Part shown: positions 1-8,694 of the stretch, piece after piece
Layout: each line of letters opens with the position of its first letter
Position numbering within the stretch: the stretch's first letter is position 1
DNA from: Thiosocius sp963808165
GTDB taxonomy: Bacteria > Pseudomonadota > Gammaproteobacteria > Chromatiales > Chromatiaceae
Length of the DNA: 64,000 bases
Direction of reading: 5' to 3'
Assembly (NCBI GenBank): GCA_963808165.1
Contig: CAWEET010000016.1
Coordinates: 290,940 to 354,939 of the forward strand
The notes under the pieces: generated by a model
What the model was told of the DNA's origin: nothing
Seen by the model: the letters and a program-made list of their open reading frames with translations, nothing else
The model's database searches: none
Made by a program: the position numbers and the translations under genes

Positions 1-105
1 GGAGTTTCTGCGACGCTTCGATCGTGGCTTCCACCGTGGCGGCGGCTGATGGCGGGCTACCTCTGCACGGTATTCGATACACCGCTGCAGGAGGGGTGAT
101 GCCCA
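1..105 (+). other. left edge, possible 3' end of a truncated gene
   Basis: This stretch lies before the first complete gene. One forward frame ends at a TGA near 49 and another at a TGA near 99. Either could be the tail of a gene cut by the window edge. Neither tail is long enough to recognise, so no product is proposed. Confidence 0.2.
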
Positions 106-459
106 ATGGATGGTTCGACACGGGATGGCGAGCGGATGCGACGCAAGCTGCTGGCGCTGCGTGATGAACTGCGTAGCGTGGCCGCAACCGGTGAGGCGTC
201 GGCGGCCGTGGTCGAGTTGGACCAGTCGAAGGTCGGAAGGCTGTCGAGAATGGACGCGATGCAGGCGCAGGCGATGGCGCAGGCCTCGGTACAGCGACGT
301 GAGGCACAGTTACGCCGGATCGCGGCTGCGTTGCGGCGCATCGACGATGGCGAATACGGCTACTGTCAGGAATGCGCCGAGGCGATAGATCCGAGACGCC
401 TCGAGATCGATCCGACCGCGTTGATGTGCATCGCCTGTGCCAGCCGGTCGGAGCAGTGA
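106..459 (+). CDS. DksA/TraR-type C4 zinc-finger protein
   Basis: The product is 117 residues, mostly charged helix, with a C-terminal zinc finger of the DksA/TraR type. The motif CQEC is followed about 17 residues later by CIAC, giving four cysteines that would bind one zinc. Family members bind in the RNA polymerase secondary channel and alter initiation at stringent-response promoters. The N-terminal half (about residues 1-80) reads as a helical hairpin rich in Arg, Ala and Gln, as in the family. It is shorter than typical DksA (about 150 residues), so it may be a TraR/YbiI-like accessory member rather than DksA itself. The next feature downstream is a MITE-like insertion, not a co-transcribed gene. 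Alternative starts exist in the first 12 codons. Confidence 0.8.
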   Translation: MDGSTRDGERMRRKLLALRDELRSVAATGEASAAVVELDQSKVGRLSRMDAMQAQAMAQASVQRREAQLRRIAAALRRIDDGEYGYCQECAEAIDPRRLEIDPTALMCIACASRSEQ

Positions 460-653
460 CAATAACGCGGACGCGCTACCCGATTCGCACTGTCGGTGGA
501 TCGGGATGCGTGCGAGACATGCCTGGGGGGGTGTCGGGCCGCGGATCTGGCCTGGTGATGAACGGCGTTCGCACATGGCCCGGACCGGGCGGTAACTTCT
601 GGCGCATGCCTGACATACAGGCTATCGTTGACCGCAGAGGCTGCAAGAGTCTA

Positions 654-920
654 GGGCCTGTTAACACTAATCCGGATCGCGTCGTTGCTGCCCCAAAATG
701 GGCCAATCAAGGCGCGAGGAGTGAAGTTTGGTCATTCCAAATGAACGACGAGTAACACCGAGTGGCCCATTCTGGGGCGCAACCCGAAGGTGACGGGGCC
801 ATTTTTCCACAGCTCGGCGTTGCGCCTCGCTTATGTAGCCTGCTACACAGCGCTCGTTACGCCTTGATCTGCGAAAAAATGGCCTCCGGCGACACGCTCC
901 GGATTAGTGTTAACAGGCCC
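654..920. mobile_element. MITE-like element, copy 1 (267 bp)
   Basis: A 267-bp element is bounded by inverted repeats starting GGGCCTGTTAACACTA and ending in the reverse complement; identity of the ends extends to about 23 bp. It is flanked by TA on both sides (652-653 and 921-922), which looks like a 2-bp target duplication. The inside folds as two imperfect hairpins. One is closed by GCCCCAAAATGGGCCA and its near-complement, the other by GGCCATTTTT with AAAAATGGCC. No transposase is encoded, so it must be moved in trans. Copies lie at 20799-21064 (inverted), 24934-25200 and, decayed, at 29104-29216. Confidence 0.88.
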
Positions 921-963
921 TAGAGGTCGAACGGTCCGGTCAATGGCACAATCTGCAGTACGC

Positions 964-1453
964 ATGAAACGAATACTCCCCCTGCTCATTCTCTTGGCTG
1001 CCGTGCCAGGTGTCTCCGTGCATGCCTCGGATGTCGGTTTCAACGCGTATCTGGGCATCCCTTTCGATGGGAGCAGCCCTTTTTTCGGCGCCAACTGCGA
1101 ACTCGATCCGGTCTCTTCCTACGCAGCGATTGACCACGACCCGAACAGGCCGCGTATGCACGCTCGATCTGCGCTACAGCGGCACGCAGGGCACGGTCAT
1201 GTCCCTCAATGGCATCCCTGTCACGTCACCGCTGGCGCTCTATGCATCGGAGGACGGTACCGACGGGGGCAGCAGCGCACAGAAGAAGGAGATCGACTGG
1301 TACCTGGTCACTGCCGCAGTCCTGGGAGCAGGCCTGATCGCCGCCGTGGCCAGTTCCGACAACGTGAAAGTATCCGGTTGCTCGGGCACCAACTGCCCGC
1401 CAGAGAAACCGCCGGTCGAGCCGGAACCGGTCGATTCGGAGGAAAGCCAGTAA
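964..1453 (+). pseudogene. frameshifted exported protein of unknown function
   Basis: Reading starts at ATG 964 with a clear signal peptide (MKRILPLLILLAAVPGVSVHA). It continues in one frame to about 1140, then carries on sensibly in the next frame to the TAA ending at 1453. The second part contains a hydrophobic segment near its end (WYLVTAAVLGAGLIAAVAS), then a short Cys- and Pro-rich tail. Neither frame alone makes a convincing protein, so a one-base indel near 1135-1145 is likely. It could be a sequencing error or a real mutation. The upstream flank is the end of a MITE-like element, which may have displaced the original promoter. I do not recognise the family. Confidence 0.5.
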
Positions 1454-1664
1454 CGCCCCCGGTGTTGCCGTCTGGCATCTGCGTTGGGCGGTCACGGCCA
1501 TCGGCACTCGCCGGGGGACTTGCGCCCCGGCGCATTCGACCCGCGGGACGCCGTGCATCCCTCCCTGGAGGCACCGACTGCCGCATCCTTGCGGCAGATG
1601 CCCGCAAATCGAACACACCGTAGCGCTGTTCGATGCGCGTCGGCTCGTCGACTCAGGGCGCCAG

Positions 1665-2093
1665 CTACTGTTGTTGTAGCGAGTGGATGTAGTAGACCAG
1701 TTCGAGAATCCTCCCATGCACCACCTCTTCGCCACCGAAGGGTCCGTAGGCGGTTTCTGCGTCCTTTCTATACCGGTTACCCCAAACCGGCATCGACCTG
1801 TCGCCATGCGCAGCGACATCCTCTCTGCCGTCGATCATCAGGAAGACCTTCAGGTAGGGGTATTCACCTCCATTATTCTTCGCCAGCGACGTCAGATCAG
1901 TTGGCTTGACCGTCAGGAACTTGGCCAAGGGCCCCTCACCGCGGCCCCCGACACCGTGACAGTTGAGACAGGAGATTCTGTACTCATCCGACCCGATGGT
2001 GTCTTCCTCGGCTTGTGCAATCCCGCAGAGCATTGCAGTGGACAATGCCGCGGAAAGGGCCGTCCTGAAAACTCTCGTCATCGTCATTAGCAT
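1665..2093 (-). CDS. secreted c-type cytochrome, single heme
   Basis: This is a class I cytochrome c of about 142 residues. The start at 2093 (MLMTMTRVF) is chosen because AAGGAGA lies about 9 bases upstream; a longer reading from 2141 lacks this. A signal peptide ending near IAQA precedes the mature protein. The heme motif is CLNCH followed by GxGGRGEGP, and a later MPVWG segment probably supplies the distal Met ligand. It would carry electrons in the periplasm. It is clearly a paralogue of the cytochrome at 11852-12274: both share the CxxCH-GRGxGP start, an IDGR segment, MP-WG, and a C-terminal GRIL...YYIHSL or NYIYSL helix. The electron partner is unknown. Confidence 0.85.
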   Translation of the reverse strand: MLMTMTRVFRTALSAALSTAMLCGIAQAEEDTIGSDEYRISCLNCHGVGGRGEGPLAKFLTVKPTDLTSLAKNNGGEYPYLKVFLMIDGREDVAAHGDRSMPVWGNRYRKDAETAYGPFGGEEVVHGRILELVYYIHSLQQQ

Positions 2094-2441
2094 TTCTGCA
2101 CTCTCCTTTGTAAGTTTTTCCTTCGACCTTTGCCACTTCAAGTGTCGACCACCACCTTGCGAACGACGTTACCTGGGTTAACAATAGTTGCCCCAGATCA
2201 ATTCACTGCGCCTGCGTCTTGGCGATTGGCAAGGAAACGGGCACGCCGGTCCGCCCCGGGCTGTCCACAGGCAACAAGTATCGATCCTTCCATGGAGGTT
2301 TGACGGCGAAACGCTCGCGAATCGATCGGGCTGAGCGCTGCGTCGGAAGGGATTATATGAACAGCGGTTTTCTTCGATGCGATATTTGATTTCTCCGGTT
2401 GAGCCGGTATGCGGCAAGTCAGTGGATTGCGCCCGATGCCA

Positions 2442-2807
2442 ATGAAGGCGCTGTTCACCTCGTTTCCTGCCGCCGACTATCTCGCGAGCAAGCGCTTCTA
2501 CGAGGATGTCGTCGGCCTCGAGGTGCAACGAGCGTTCGAGGGGGCGCCGCACAGGTTCACCAACTACGACCTCGGGGGTATGCTCCTGAAGGTCTACGAG
2601 TGGACCGAGAAATACTATGGGACGGGACACTCGGGCCTGTTCATCGAGACCGAGGACCTGGATGGTGTCGTGGAGCGTATTCGGCGCGACGGCGGCAAGA
2701 CGACCGGGATCGTGGTGCATGCCTGGGGAGGTCGTTGCTGCTCGGTCACCGACCCGTTCGGAAACATTTTCGATCTGATCGACGCGAACCAGAAGGGCGA
2801 CAGCTGA
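2442..2807 (+). CDS. VOC/glyoxalase-family protein
   Basis: A protein of about 121 residues with the vicinal-oxygen-chelate fold. An N-terminal beta-alpha unit holds SKRFYEDVVGL, which is typical of the family. A second unit ends in SVTDPFGNIFDLID, where the DPFGN turn and the following acidic residue are family hallmarks. Members include glyoxalase I, dioxygenases and antibiotic-binding proteins, so the substrate cannot be named. No strong ribosome-binding site is visible. The start at 2442 (MKALFTSF) fits the beginning of the domain, but 2409 or 2436 in the same frame are possible. It stands alone between a divergent cytochrome gene and a convergent asparagine synthase gene. Confidence 0.72.
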   Translation: MKALFTSFPAADYLASKRFYEDVVGLEVQRAFEGAPHRFTNYDLGGMLLKVYEWTEKYYGTGHSGLFIETEDLDGVVERIRRDGGKTTGIVVHAWGGRCCSVTDPFGNIFDLIDANQKGDS

Positions 2808-2951
2808 TCGTCAGCTCGGCGACCCTGCCCTCCTGACGGCTGAAGATGATGCGCTGCCAGCGCGCGCTCGCCCGGAAGACCTCGAACGGGCCGGATCGTC
2901 GACCAAGCGGCCTCATGTCCGGCTGGGGGGTAGTGCGCCCCGAATCATGGC

Positions 2952-5057
2952 TCAGTCCACCGGGCCGCCTTTCGCCAGATACCGCTGCTCCAGGTCTTCG
3001 TCGCGCGTCAGTGCCGCATTCTGAACGATGGTCCGGTTCACGATGCTCATCGCGATCGCGGTCTGATGCGCCGACTGCAAATGGGTGGCCGCATAGGGAT
3101 CGTTTGCGGCGGCCTCATCGGCTGCATGCCGCAGTTGCGACAGCGAAAGCCCTTCGTTCAGGCCGGTCTCGGCCAGGATGCGTTCGCCACCGAATTCCTC
3201 GATCAGTTGACTGGAGTTGAGGAATGGCGCATTGAACTGTTTTTTTGGCGTAGCGGCGAAATCTGATGTGAGTCGCGGCGCATAGGCCCTGCGCAGCAAG
3301 ACCTTGTCACGCAGACCGCTGACCATGAGACGATCCGGCAGGGTGGACACGTGCTTGCGCAAGGGGTTCGACAGGAAGGGTGTGCGGCCCTCCAGTGTAT
3401 TGGCCATTTCCATACGGTCGCCGACCCAGTTCAGGATCAACGTCGGCAGATGTGTCTTGGCGAAATAGTTTTGCCAGAGCAGCAGCGAGTTGCGCGGGTT
3501 TTCGCGGCCGCCGGACAGCGATTCCAGGCCCGCGTAGGTCCAGCTCTGAATCGAGGCCGCCTGCGCGCGCAGCCAGGCATCGGCCTGCTGCGACCCCAGC
3601 AGCGCGGATGCGATCGCGCGTACCTGGCCGAACAGCGGGTGCGGCACACCCAGCAGGTGCAGGCTGTCGACGAAGTCCCGGCCCGTGCCGGCGGCGCTGG
3701 ATCCCGCCAGCCAGGGGTTCTTGGTATGCGCAGCGAAGCGCGACAGGTACAGGCCGTCACGTCTATGGCTGCCCAGTGGTTGCTGCTCGAGCAATTTCAG
3801 TACCTGCGCGATCGATCGCGCCTCGCCACGGCCGCGCATGGCGAATTTCCACCAGTTGACATAGCGGTAGCTGGGGTAGCCGCATAACAGTTCGTCGGCC
3901 CCGTCGCCGGTGAGCACGCCCTTGACGTAGCGACGGGTAAACAGGCTCAGCCACCATTTTGCCGCACCGTTCGTGAACGGCTGAACCAGCTCGCTGTTGT
4001 GCACCGCATGCGGGTAGGAATAATTCAGTGCCGCGTCATCGACATTGATCAGGTGGGGATCGAAACCGGAATGTCTGGCGTAGCGCAGCGCCTCAGCCGT
4101 TTCATCGTAACCGGCCTGCGAGAAGCCGACGGTGAAAGACTTCATCGCTCGATTCGAATCGATCAGGCGGCTCAACTCGTAGGCCACGACCTTGGAATCG
4201 ACGCCGCCGCTGAGATAGACGCCGAGCTCGACATCGCTAAGCAGCCGATCGGATACCGAGGTCCGGAAAAGCCCGGCGAAAACATCTTCGGCGTCGTCGG
4301 CGTTGCCGGACGTGCCGGTCCTTATGGGTTCGGAAAAGGTGTGCAGAGAGCAGTCGAAGCCCGCCGAGCGCCGATGACAGACGAGCACGCCGCCCGGGGG
4401 CACCTGAATGACGTGGTCGAATGGCGTGCGCACCGGCTCGTACAGTCCGGTGAACTGGCGCAGCAGTCCCTCCGGGTTCCAGACCTTTGCGGACGCCAGC
4501 CCTTTGATCTCGCTTGAGAACTCCAGGCGGCTGCATTCGAACCCATAGTGTGCGGAAAAGGCTGCGAAGCGCTGCGTGTCCACTCCGTCGCAATGAAGGT
4601 ACAGCGGCTTGACCCCGAACCGGTCGCGGTGCGCCACCAACTCCGCGCCGTCCACGGACATGATCACGAAGGCGTACTCGCCCTCGAGGCGTGCGAAGAA
4701 ATCGCCACCGAATGCCTTCCAGCCCTCGATGATCGTCTCGGTATCGCTACGGGTGCGGAAAACGACGCCGGATTCGGCAGCAATGTCTGCGCGTAGCGTC
4801 AGATGGTTGTACACCTCGCCGTTGAAAACGATCGCATGCCGACCGTCGGCGCTCGGCATCGGCTGGATGCCCGAGGCGACATCCTGAAACGCAAGCCGGA
4901 AATGATTCAGCCAGATGTGCCGGAACAGGGCCTCGCGCTGGTCGGTGTCGCCGCGATGGGCGACGCGCTCGGCGGCCCGACGAAAACCGTCCAGCCCGGG
5001 TGCATACCCATCTCGTGCGGGATCGCTGGAAAAAAGGATGCCGGAAAATCCACACAT
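2952..5057 (-). CDS. asnB: asparagine synthase (glutamine-hydrolysing)
   Basis: A 701-residue two-domain enzyme. Residues 1 to about 210 form the class II glutamine amidotransferase domain: the sequence begins MCGFSGI, so Cys2 is available as the nucleophile after Met removal, and FNGEVYNH is present. Residues from about 230 form the ATP-pyrophosphatase synthetase domain with the PP-loop LSGGVDSK and LTGDGADELLCGYPSYR. The reaction makes Asn from Asp, ATP and glutamine. Related proteins in exopolysaccharide or PEP-CTERM loci amidate other carboxylates, so the true substrate may differ. Its length is above the roughly 555-630 residues of many AsnB proteins. It is transcribed alone. Confidence 0.88.
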   Translation of the reverse strand: MCGFSGILFSSDPARDGYAPGLDGFRRAAERVAHRGDTDQREALFRHIWLNHFRLAFQDVASGIQPMPSADGRHAIVFNGEVYNHLTLRADIAAESGVVFRTRSDTETIIEGWKAFGGDFFARLEGEYAFVIMSVDGAELVAHRDRFGVKPLYLHCDGVDTQRFAAFSAHYGFECSRLEFSSEIKGLASAKVWNPEGLLRQFTGLYEPVRTPFDHVIQVPPGGVLVCHRRSAGFDCSLHTFSEPIRTGTSGNADDAEDVFAGLFRTSVSDRLLSDVELGVYLSGGVDSKVVAYELSRLIDSNRAMKSFTVGFSQAGYDETAEALRYARHSGFDPHLINVDDAALNYSYPHAVHNSELVQPFTNGAAKWWLSLFTRRYVKGVLTGDGADELLCGYPSYRYVNWWKFAMRGRGEARSIAQVLKLLEQQPLGSHRRDGLYLSRFAAHTKNPWLAGSSAAGTGRDFVDSLHLLGVPHPLFGQVRAIASALLGSQQADAWLRAQAASIQSWTYAGLESLSGGRENPRNSLLLWQNYFAKTHLPTLILNWVGDRMEMANTLEGRTPFLSNPLRKHVSTLPDRLMVSGLRDKVLLRRAYAPRLTSDFAATPKKQFNAPFLNSSQLIEEFGGERILAETGLNEGLSLSQLRHAADEAAANDPYAATHLQSAHQTAIAMSIVNRTIVQNAALTRDEDLEQRYLAKGGPVD

Positions 5058-5362
5058 GGTGTCCGCGCAACAAGCAGAAGTGATGTTACGAGCATATCAA
5101 CAAACAGAGCCGATCTGTTGCGCATCGCGCCGGGGCCCGGCCTGCGTGTTCAGTGCGTGCAAACGCGCTGGTTTGGCGCGGGCGTATGGGGGATCACCAT
5201 GGAGCCGGCACAGGGCTGCGACGGCTGTGTGAAAAAGTCACAGATTGGGTGTGTCCTGCTTCAATGGGTCTTTTCCGGCCCGCCCCTATCATTCTCCTCA
5301 ACAGGACGGAACACGCCGGCCTGGGCAAACAAACCACGCTGATACTCAGGAGAATGACCGTG
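5058..5362. other. intergenic region upstream of asnB
   Basis: About 300 bases lie between the start of the asparagine synthase gene and the repeat-protein gene. They would hold two divergent promoters. I see no RNA gene or convincing reading frame. Confidence 0.4.
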
Positions 5363-5863
5363 ATGAAGAAACGCGCCCTCGCTGCCGCCTTCGTCGCCCT
5401 GTTCGCCATCGCCGGTGTCGCCGGGGCCGACTCGACCGTGCTCGGCACGGTCGAGACCAACGCCACCGTGTACCGCGCGACCCAGAACCAGTCGGGTCTG
5501 CTGAACATCCAGGACGCCACCTTCGGTTCGCTCAGCGACTCGTTCATGGTCGGCTCGGTCAAGACCGACGTGACGATCCGACGCGCCTAGCAGGACCAGT
5601 CGGGTCTGTTGAACAAGCACGAGTTGACTGCCGGTTCGGTGCGCGGCTCGCGGGTGATCGGTTCGATCGAGACGGATGTGCGGGTCGACTCGGTGCAGCA
5701 GAGCCAGAGCGGTCTGCTGAACAGCCAGAAGGCGAACCTCGCCTCGGTCAACGGCTCGAACGTGCTCGGCGCGGTGCAGATCAACGTCCATGCGCGCAAC
5801 ATCGCGCAGAGCCAGGCCGGCCTGTTGATCAAGCAGAAGATCAGTGTCGGTTCTATCGATTGA
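5363..5863 (+). pseudogene. exported repeat protein interrupted by an in-frame amber codon
   Basis: From ATG 5363 (AGGAGA about 10 bases upstream) the frame encodes a signal peptide ending GVAGA. It then has units of about 35 residues built around Q-x-Q-S/A-G-L-L-N followed by GS and a V-x-T-x-V segment. A TAG at 5588-5590 stops it after 75 codons. The same frame then continues for 90 codons with at least two and a half more units, ending at TGA 5861-5863. In aligned units the stop sits at a variable position (T, stop, Q, A). The codon after it is CAG, so a CAG-to-TAG change is easy to imagine. The repeats resemble Gln/Asn-spaced beta-arcade proteins such as amyloid subunits, but I cannot assign a family. 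A strong terminator follows. Confidence 0.6.
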
Positions 5864-5929
5864 CCGGGCACTGAACGCGACTCCAGGGAGGCCTGACGAC
5901 CGCGCGTTCACCGTCAAGCAACAGAAAAC

Positions 5930-5953
5930 AAGCCGGCCTCTGGGGGCCGGCTT
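5930..5953 (+). terminator. hairpin terminator after the repeat-protein gene
   Basis: AAGCCGGCC pairs perfectly with GGCCGGCTT around a six-base loop, followed by CATT. It lies 67 bases after the stop of the repeat-protein gene and probably ends its transcript. The stem is self-complementary, so it could work in both directions. Confidence 0.6.
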
Positions 5954-6112
5954 CATTCGCGTAGGTCAACCATGCGGCCACCGAGCCGGCGTTACAGTCG
6001 CCGCAGATCGCCAGACCGGCCACATCAGCGATCATCACTGGTGGCCGGCTGCGAATGTCAACACCGCGGCACAATTCCGCCTCGCCAACCGGCCGGCGCT
6101 CGACGCCCGCGA

Positions 6113-6583
6113 TCAGGCAGCTCGCTGCGTAAGTCGCGCAACGGCGGAGCCGGCACTGTCGCTTGCAACGACCTGTCGCTGTGCTCCACGTTCGACCAGA
6201 TCGTCCAGGGTGATGTCGGCAACGAAGTCGAAAATCTGCTGGCTCAGATCGTCCCACAGTGACCGCGTTGAGGCATGATAGACCTCATTCGCTACCTTCC
6301 TGCCCTGGCCTCGGGTGTATTCGACCCATTCATCGACCGCACAGATGATGTCGGCGACGGAGATTTGGCCGGCATCGCGACCCAGGTAGTAGCCACCACC
6401 GGGCCCACGCACGCCCCTGACCAGCCCTTTGGCGCGCAGCGAAGCGAACAGCTGCTCCAGATACGACAGGGACACGCCCTGGTTTTCGGAAATGTCCGCC
6501 AGTGTCATCGGTCCGCCGGATCCGTTCAGCGCCAGATCCAGCATGGCAGTCACGGCGTAGCGGCTCTTGGTAGAAAGTCTCAT
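6113..6583 (-). CDS. Rrf2/IscR-type regulator lacking cluster cysteines
   Basis: A 156-residue winged-helix regulator that begins MRLSTKSRYAVTAMLDLAL, nearly the IscR signature. GVRGPGGGYYLGRDA forms the wing. The start at 6583 has AGAGGA about 9 bases upstream. IscR normally binds a [2Fe-2S] cluster with three closely spaced cysteines and a histidine between the wing and a LW-DL helix. Here that stretch reads TRGQGRKVANEVYHASTRSLW, with none of the three cysteines and Arg where the His ligand is expected. The protein should therefore be cluster-free and act like apo-IscR, which in E. coli still binds type 2 sites. No isc or suf genes are next to it. Targets are unknown. Confidence 0.82.
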   Translation of the reverse strand: MRLSTKSRYAVTAMLDLALNGSGGPMTLADISENQGVSLSYLEQLFASLRAKGLVRGVRGPGGGYYLGRDAGQISVADIICAVDEWVEYTRGQGRKVANEVYHASTRSLWDDLSQQIFDFVADITLDDLVERGAQRQVVASDSAGSAVARLTQRAA

Positions 6584-7296
6584 GATCTCGATCCTCTTAT
6601 TCTCGTAGGTTGTCTGGCTTGGCACCCGCCTGATCCTTGCGGGGCGGCTTGGTTAACTCGTTGTAACGCTAAGACGCCTTAAACCTAGACGAGTTCCGCG
6701 GCTCTGTCTAGTTTTTTTATGGACAAAATCATGATGTCGCCTAAATTTCGGTTTTATATGGAGGAAATTGTTCAGGTTTGCATCGATTTTCAGATCTATT
6801 CCGTGTCTTGAGTACTGCCTTGTCGATCATTTGCCGGCAAAGGGCCGTCCGCCGGCGCTTTGCTTCCTGTTCGTCCGGGTGGTGACAAGCCCGGCCCACC
6901 GGGCGGAATTGCGCGGCAGGACGCGCTGGAACAGCGCTCCACGGTCTCGCGCCGCAGTCGCCCTTTGCCTGTGCAAGCGGGTCGGTCGTCCCGTTCGCGA
7001 CCGGCGCATGAATCCTGGCGCCTCTGGACAGGAGCCGGGTCGCGGTTCGCGGCGCCACGCTGAACCGCGTCCCCCTGTCGGTGTCCGGCGACGCTGCCAG
7101 CGCACGCCGGTCGGACCTCGATCCAGCGGCCTCGGATTTGTCCATCGGTGCCGAGACCGCGCTTTCCTGGTTAAGGAAACGGCTTCTGCTAGTCTTTGTG
7201 GGTGGTTCGAAAACAACAACAGATGCCCCCTTCCGCAGCGCGACCACGAGTCCCGGGGGTAATCAAGCAACAACCGGAGCGAGGAGAGAGAGGATC
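6584..7296. other. 713-base intergenic region with hairpin
   Basis: This is divergent space between the IscR-like gene and the PQQ dehydrogenase gene. An AT-rich section near 6660-6770 could hold promoters, and there is a terminator-like hairpin at 6685-6718. The remaining GC-rich part has open frames but none with a recognisable product or ribosome-binding site. The long upstream extension of the dehydrogenase frame is rejected as coding. Confidence 0.4.
6685..6718 (+). terminator. orphan terminator-like hairpin with T tract
   Basis: CTAGACGAG pairs with CTC-T-GTCTAG (one bulged T) around a GC-rich loop, followed directly by seven T residues. It looks like an intrinsic terminator in the forward direction, yet no forward gene precedes it. 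It may end a short RNA made divergently from the IscR-like gene promoter, or act as an attenuator. Confidence 0.5.
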
Positions 7297-8574
7297 ATGC
7301 GTACCAAGACATTAGCCGTGTCCGCCACCTGCCTGGCGTTTTCACTGTCGGCAGGTACCGGATTCGCGAAGGGAGACGAGCAGAACCTGGAGAAGCTGGG
7401 GTCGTTTAAGAAAACCGACTCGGCGCCAATGAAACGCGTCGAGCAGGGTGGCGACTATGCGGAGAACCTGAAAAAGGTGCTGCAGAACATCAAGATGCCG
7501 CCCGGCTTTAAGATCGAGCTGTTCGCGATCGCGCCAGACGCGCGGCACATGGCGGTCAGCCGCAACAAGGGCACCGTGTGGATCGGTACCCGCAAGAATG
7601 CGGTCTGGTCGGCCACTGACCGGGACATGGACAATGTCGCAGACACCGTGGAGGAGTTCAGCCCGAGCGTGACGTTCGACATACCGAACGGTGTCTGTTA
7701 TTCGAACGACGGGTTTCTGTTCATCGTCGAGAGAAACCGGGTGATGATGTTCCCGGCGGCCGAGTTTTTCATGGAAGGCTCGGATACCGTGGCGATTCCG
7801 ATCGTCAAGCATGGCGAGCTGATTCCGCCGGACGAGGAATCCTATAACCACACTGCGCGTGTGTGCGCGATCGGTCCGGATGACAAGCTCTACATCAGCC
7901 TCGGTCAGCCGCATAACGTGACCCCGGCCGATAAGGTGGACTTGTATATGCAAACCGGCATCGGCGGGATCGTTCGCATGAACCGGGACGGGACCGGGCG
8001 CGAAGTCGTTGCCACCGGCGTGCGCAACTCGGTGGGTCACGCGTTCAACCCCAAAGACGGGGTCCTCTGGTTCACCGATAATCAGGTCGACGGCATGGGG
8101 GACGAGATACCCCCTGGTGAGCTGAACAAGATGTCGCAGGAGGGGATGTGGTTCGGACACCCTTATTACGGCGGCGGCGAGGTCAGGACCAACGAATACA
8201 AGGACCAGGAGATCCCGGCGGAGTTGGCGTCCAAGTATGTCCCGCCGCAGGTCGAGATGGTTGCCCACGCGGCCGACCTCGGCATGATGTTCTACACGGG
8301 GAACATGTTCCCGGATAAATACAGGAACGCGATCTTCAGCGCCCAGCATGGCTCCTGGAACGCAGTGAAGCCCAGGGGGGCAAGGGTGATGGTGACCTAC
8401 CTGGACGAAGAGGGAAATGCCGCGGGTACCGAACCGTTCGCCGAGGGTTGGATGACCGATAGCGGCTTTTACCTCGGCCGCCCGGTCGATGTGCAGCAGT
8501 ATGTCGACGGTTCGATCCTGGTATCGGATGACAAGGCCGGGGCTGTCTACCGGATCTCTTACCAGGGCGATTGA
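7297..8574 (+). CDS. secreted PQQ-type sugar dehydrogenase family protein
   Basis: From ATG 7297, behind a strong GAGGAGAGAGAGG, the product is 425 residues with a signal peptide ending near TGFAKG. The rest is a beta-propeller of the soluble glucose/sorbosone dehydrogenase family. YNHTARVCAIGPDDKLY matches the blade that carries the catalytic His in soluble glucose dehydrogenase. GVRNSVGHAFNPKDGVLWFTDN supplies the conserved Arg. Such enzymes use PQQ to oxidise sugars or alcohols in the periplasm and pass electrons to a cytochrome or quinone. The neighbours agree: a cytochrome c gene follows, and pqqA and pqqD lie 0.6-1.1 kb downstream on the other strand. The substrate is unknown, and PQQ use is inferred from family and context. 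Confidence 0.8.
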   Translation: MRTKTLAVSATCLAFSLSAGTGFAKGDEQNLEKLGSFKKTDSAPMKRVEQGGDYAENLKKVLQNIKMPPGFKIELFAIAPDARHMAVSRNKGTVWIGTRKNAVWSATDRDMDNVADTVEEFSPSVTFDIPNGVCYSNDGFLFIVERNRVMMFPAAEFFMEGSDTVAIPIVKHGELIPPDEESYNHTARVCAIGPDDKLYISLGQPHNVTPADKVDLYMQTGIGGIVRMNRDGTGREVVATGVRNSVGHAFNPKDGVLWFTDNQVDGMGDEIPPGELNKMSQEGMWFGHPYYGGGEVRTNEYKDQEIPAELASKYVPPQVEMVAHAADLGMMFYTGNMFPDKYRNAIFSAQHGSWNAVKPRGARVMVTYLDEEGNAAGTEPFAEGWMTDSGFYLGRPVDVQQYVDGSILVSDDKAGAVYRISYQGD

Positions 8575-8588
8575 CACCCGGCGCGGTG

Positions 8589-8622
8589 ATGGGCCGGACA
8601 CCGCTCCGGCCCATTGGTCTTT
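8589..8622 (+). terminator. terminator after the PQQ dehydrogenase gene
   Basis: ATGGGCCGGA pairs perfectly with TCCGGCCCAT around a six-base loop, followed by TGGTCTTTT. It lies 15 bases after the dehydrogenase stop and before the next cytochrome gene, so the cytochrome may depend on readthrough or its own promoter. Confidence 0.6.
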
Positions 8623-8694
8623 TCTAACGGGGTGCGCCGACCGTTCGGCGCAATGCTGGACGGCAAGGTGATGACGCGAACACGGGAAGTGACA

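Noticed and set aside
907..963. Coding start inside MITE copy 1
   Set aside because: The extra residues come from the inverted repeat; the signal peptide begins cleanly at 964.
7342..8601. Reverse open frame opposite the PQQ dehydrogenase
   Set aside because: It is caused by codon bias of the real gene and its translation has no recognisable domain.
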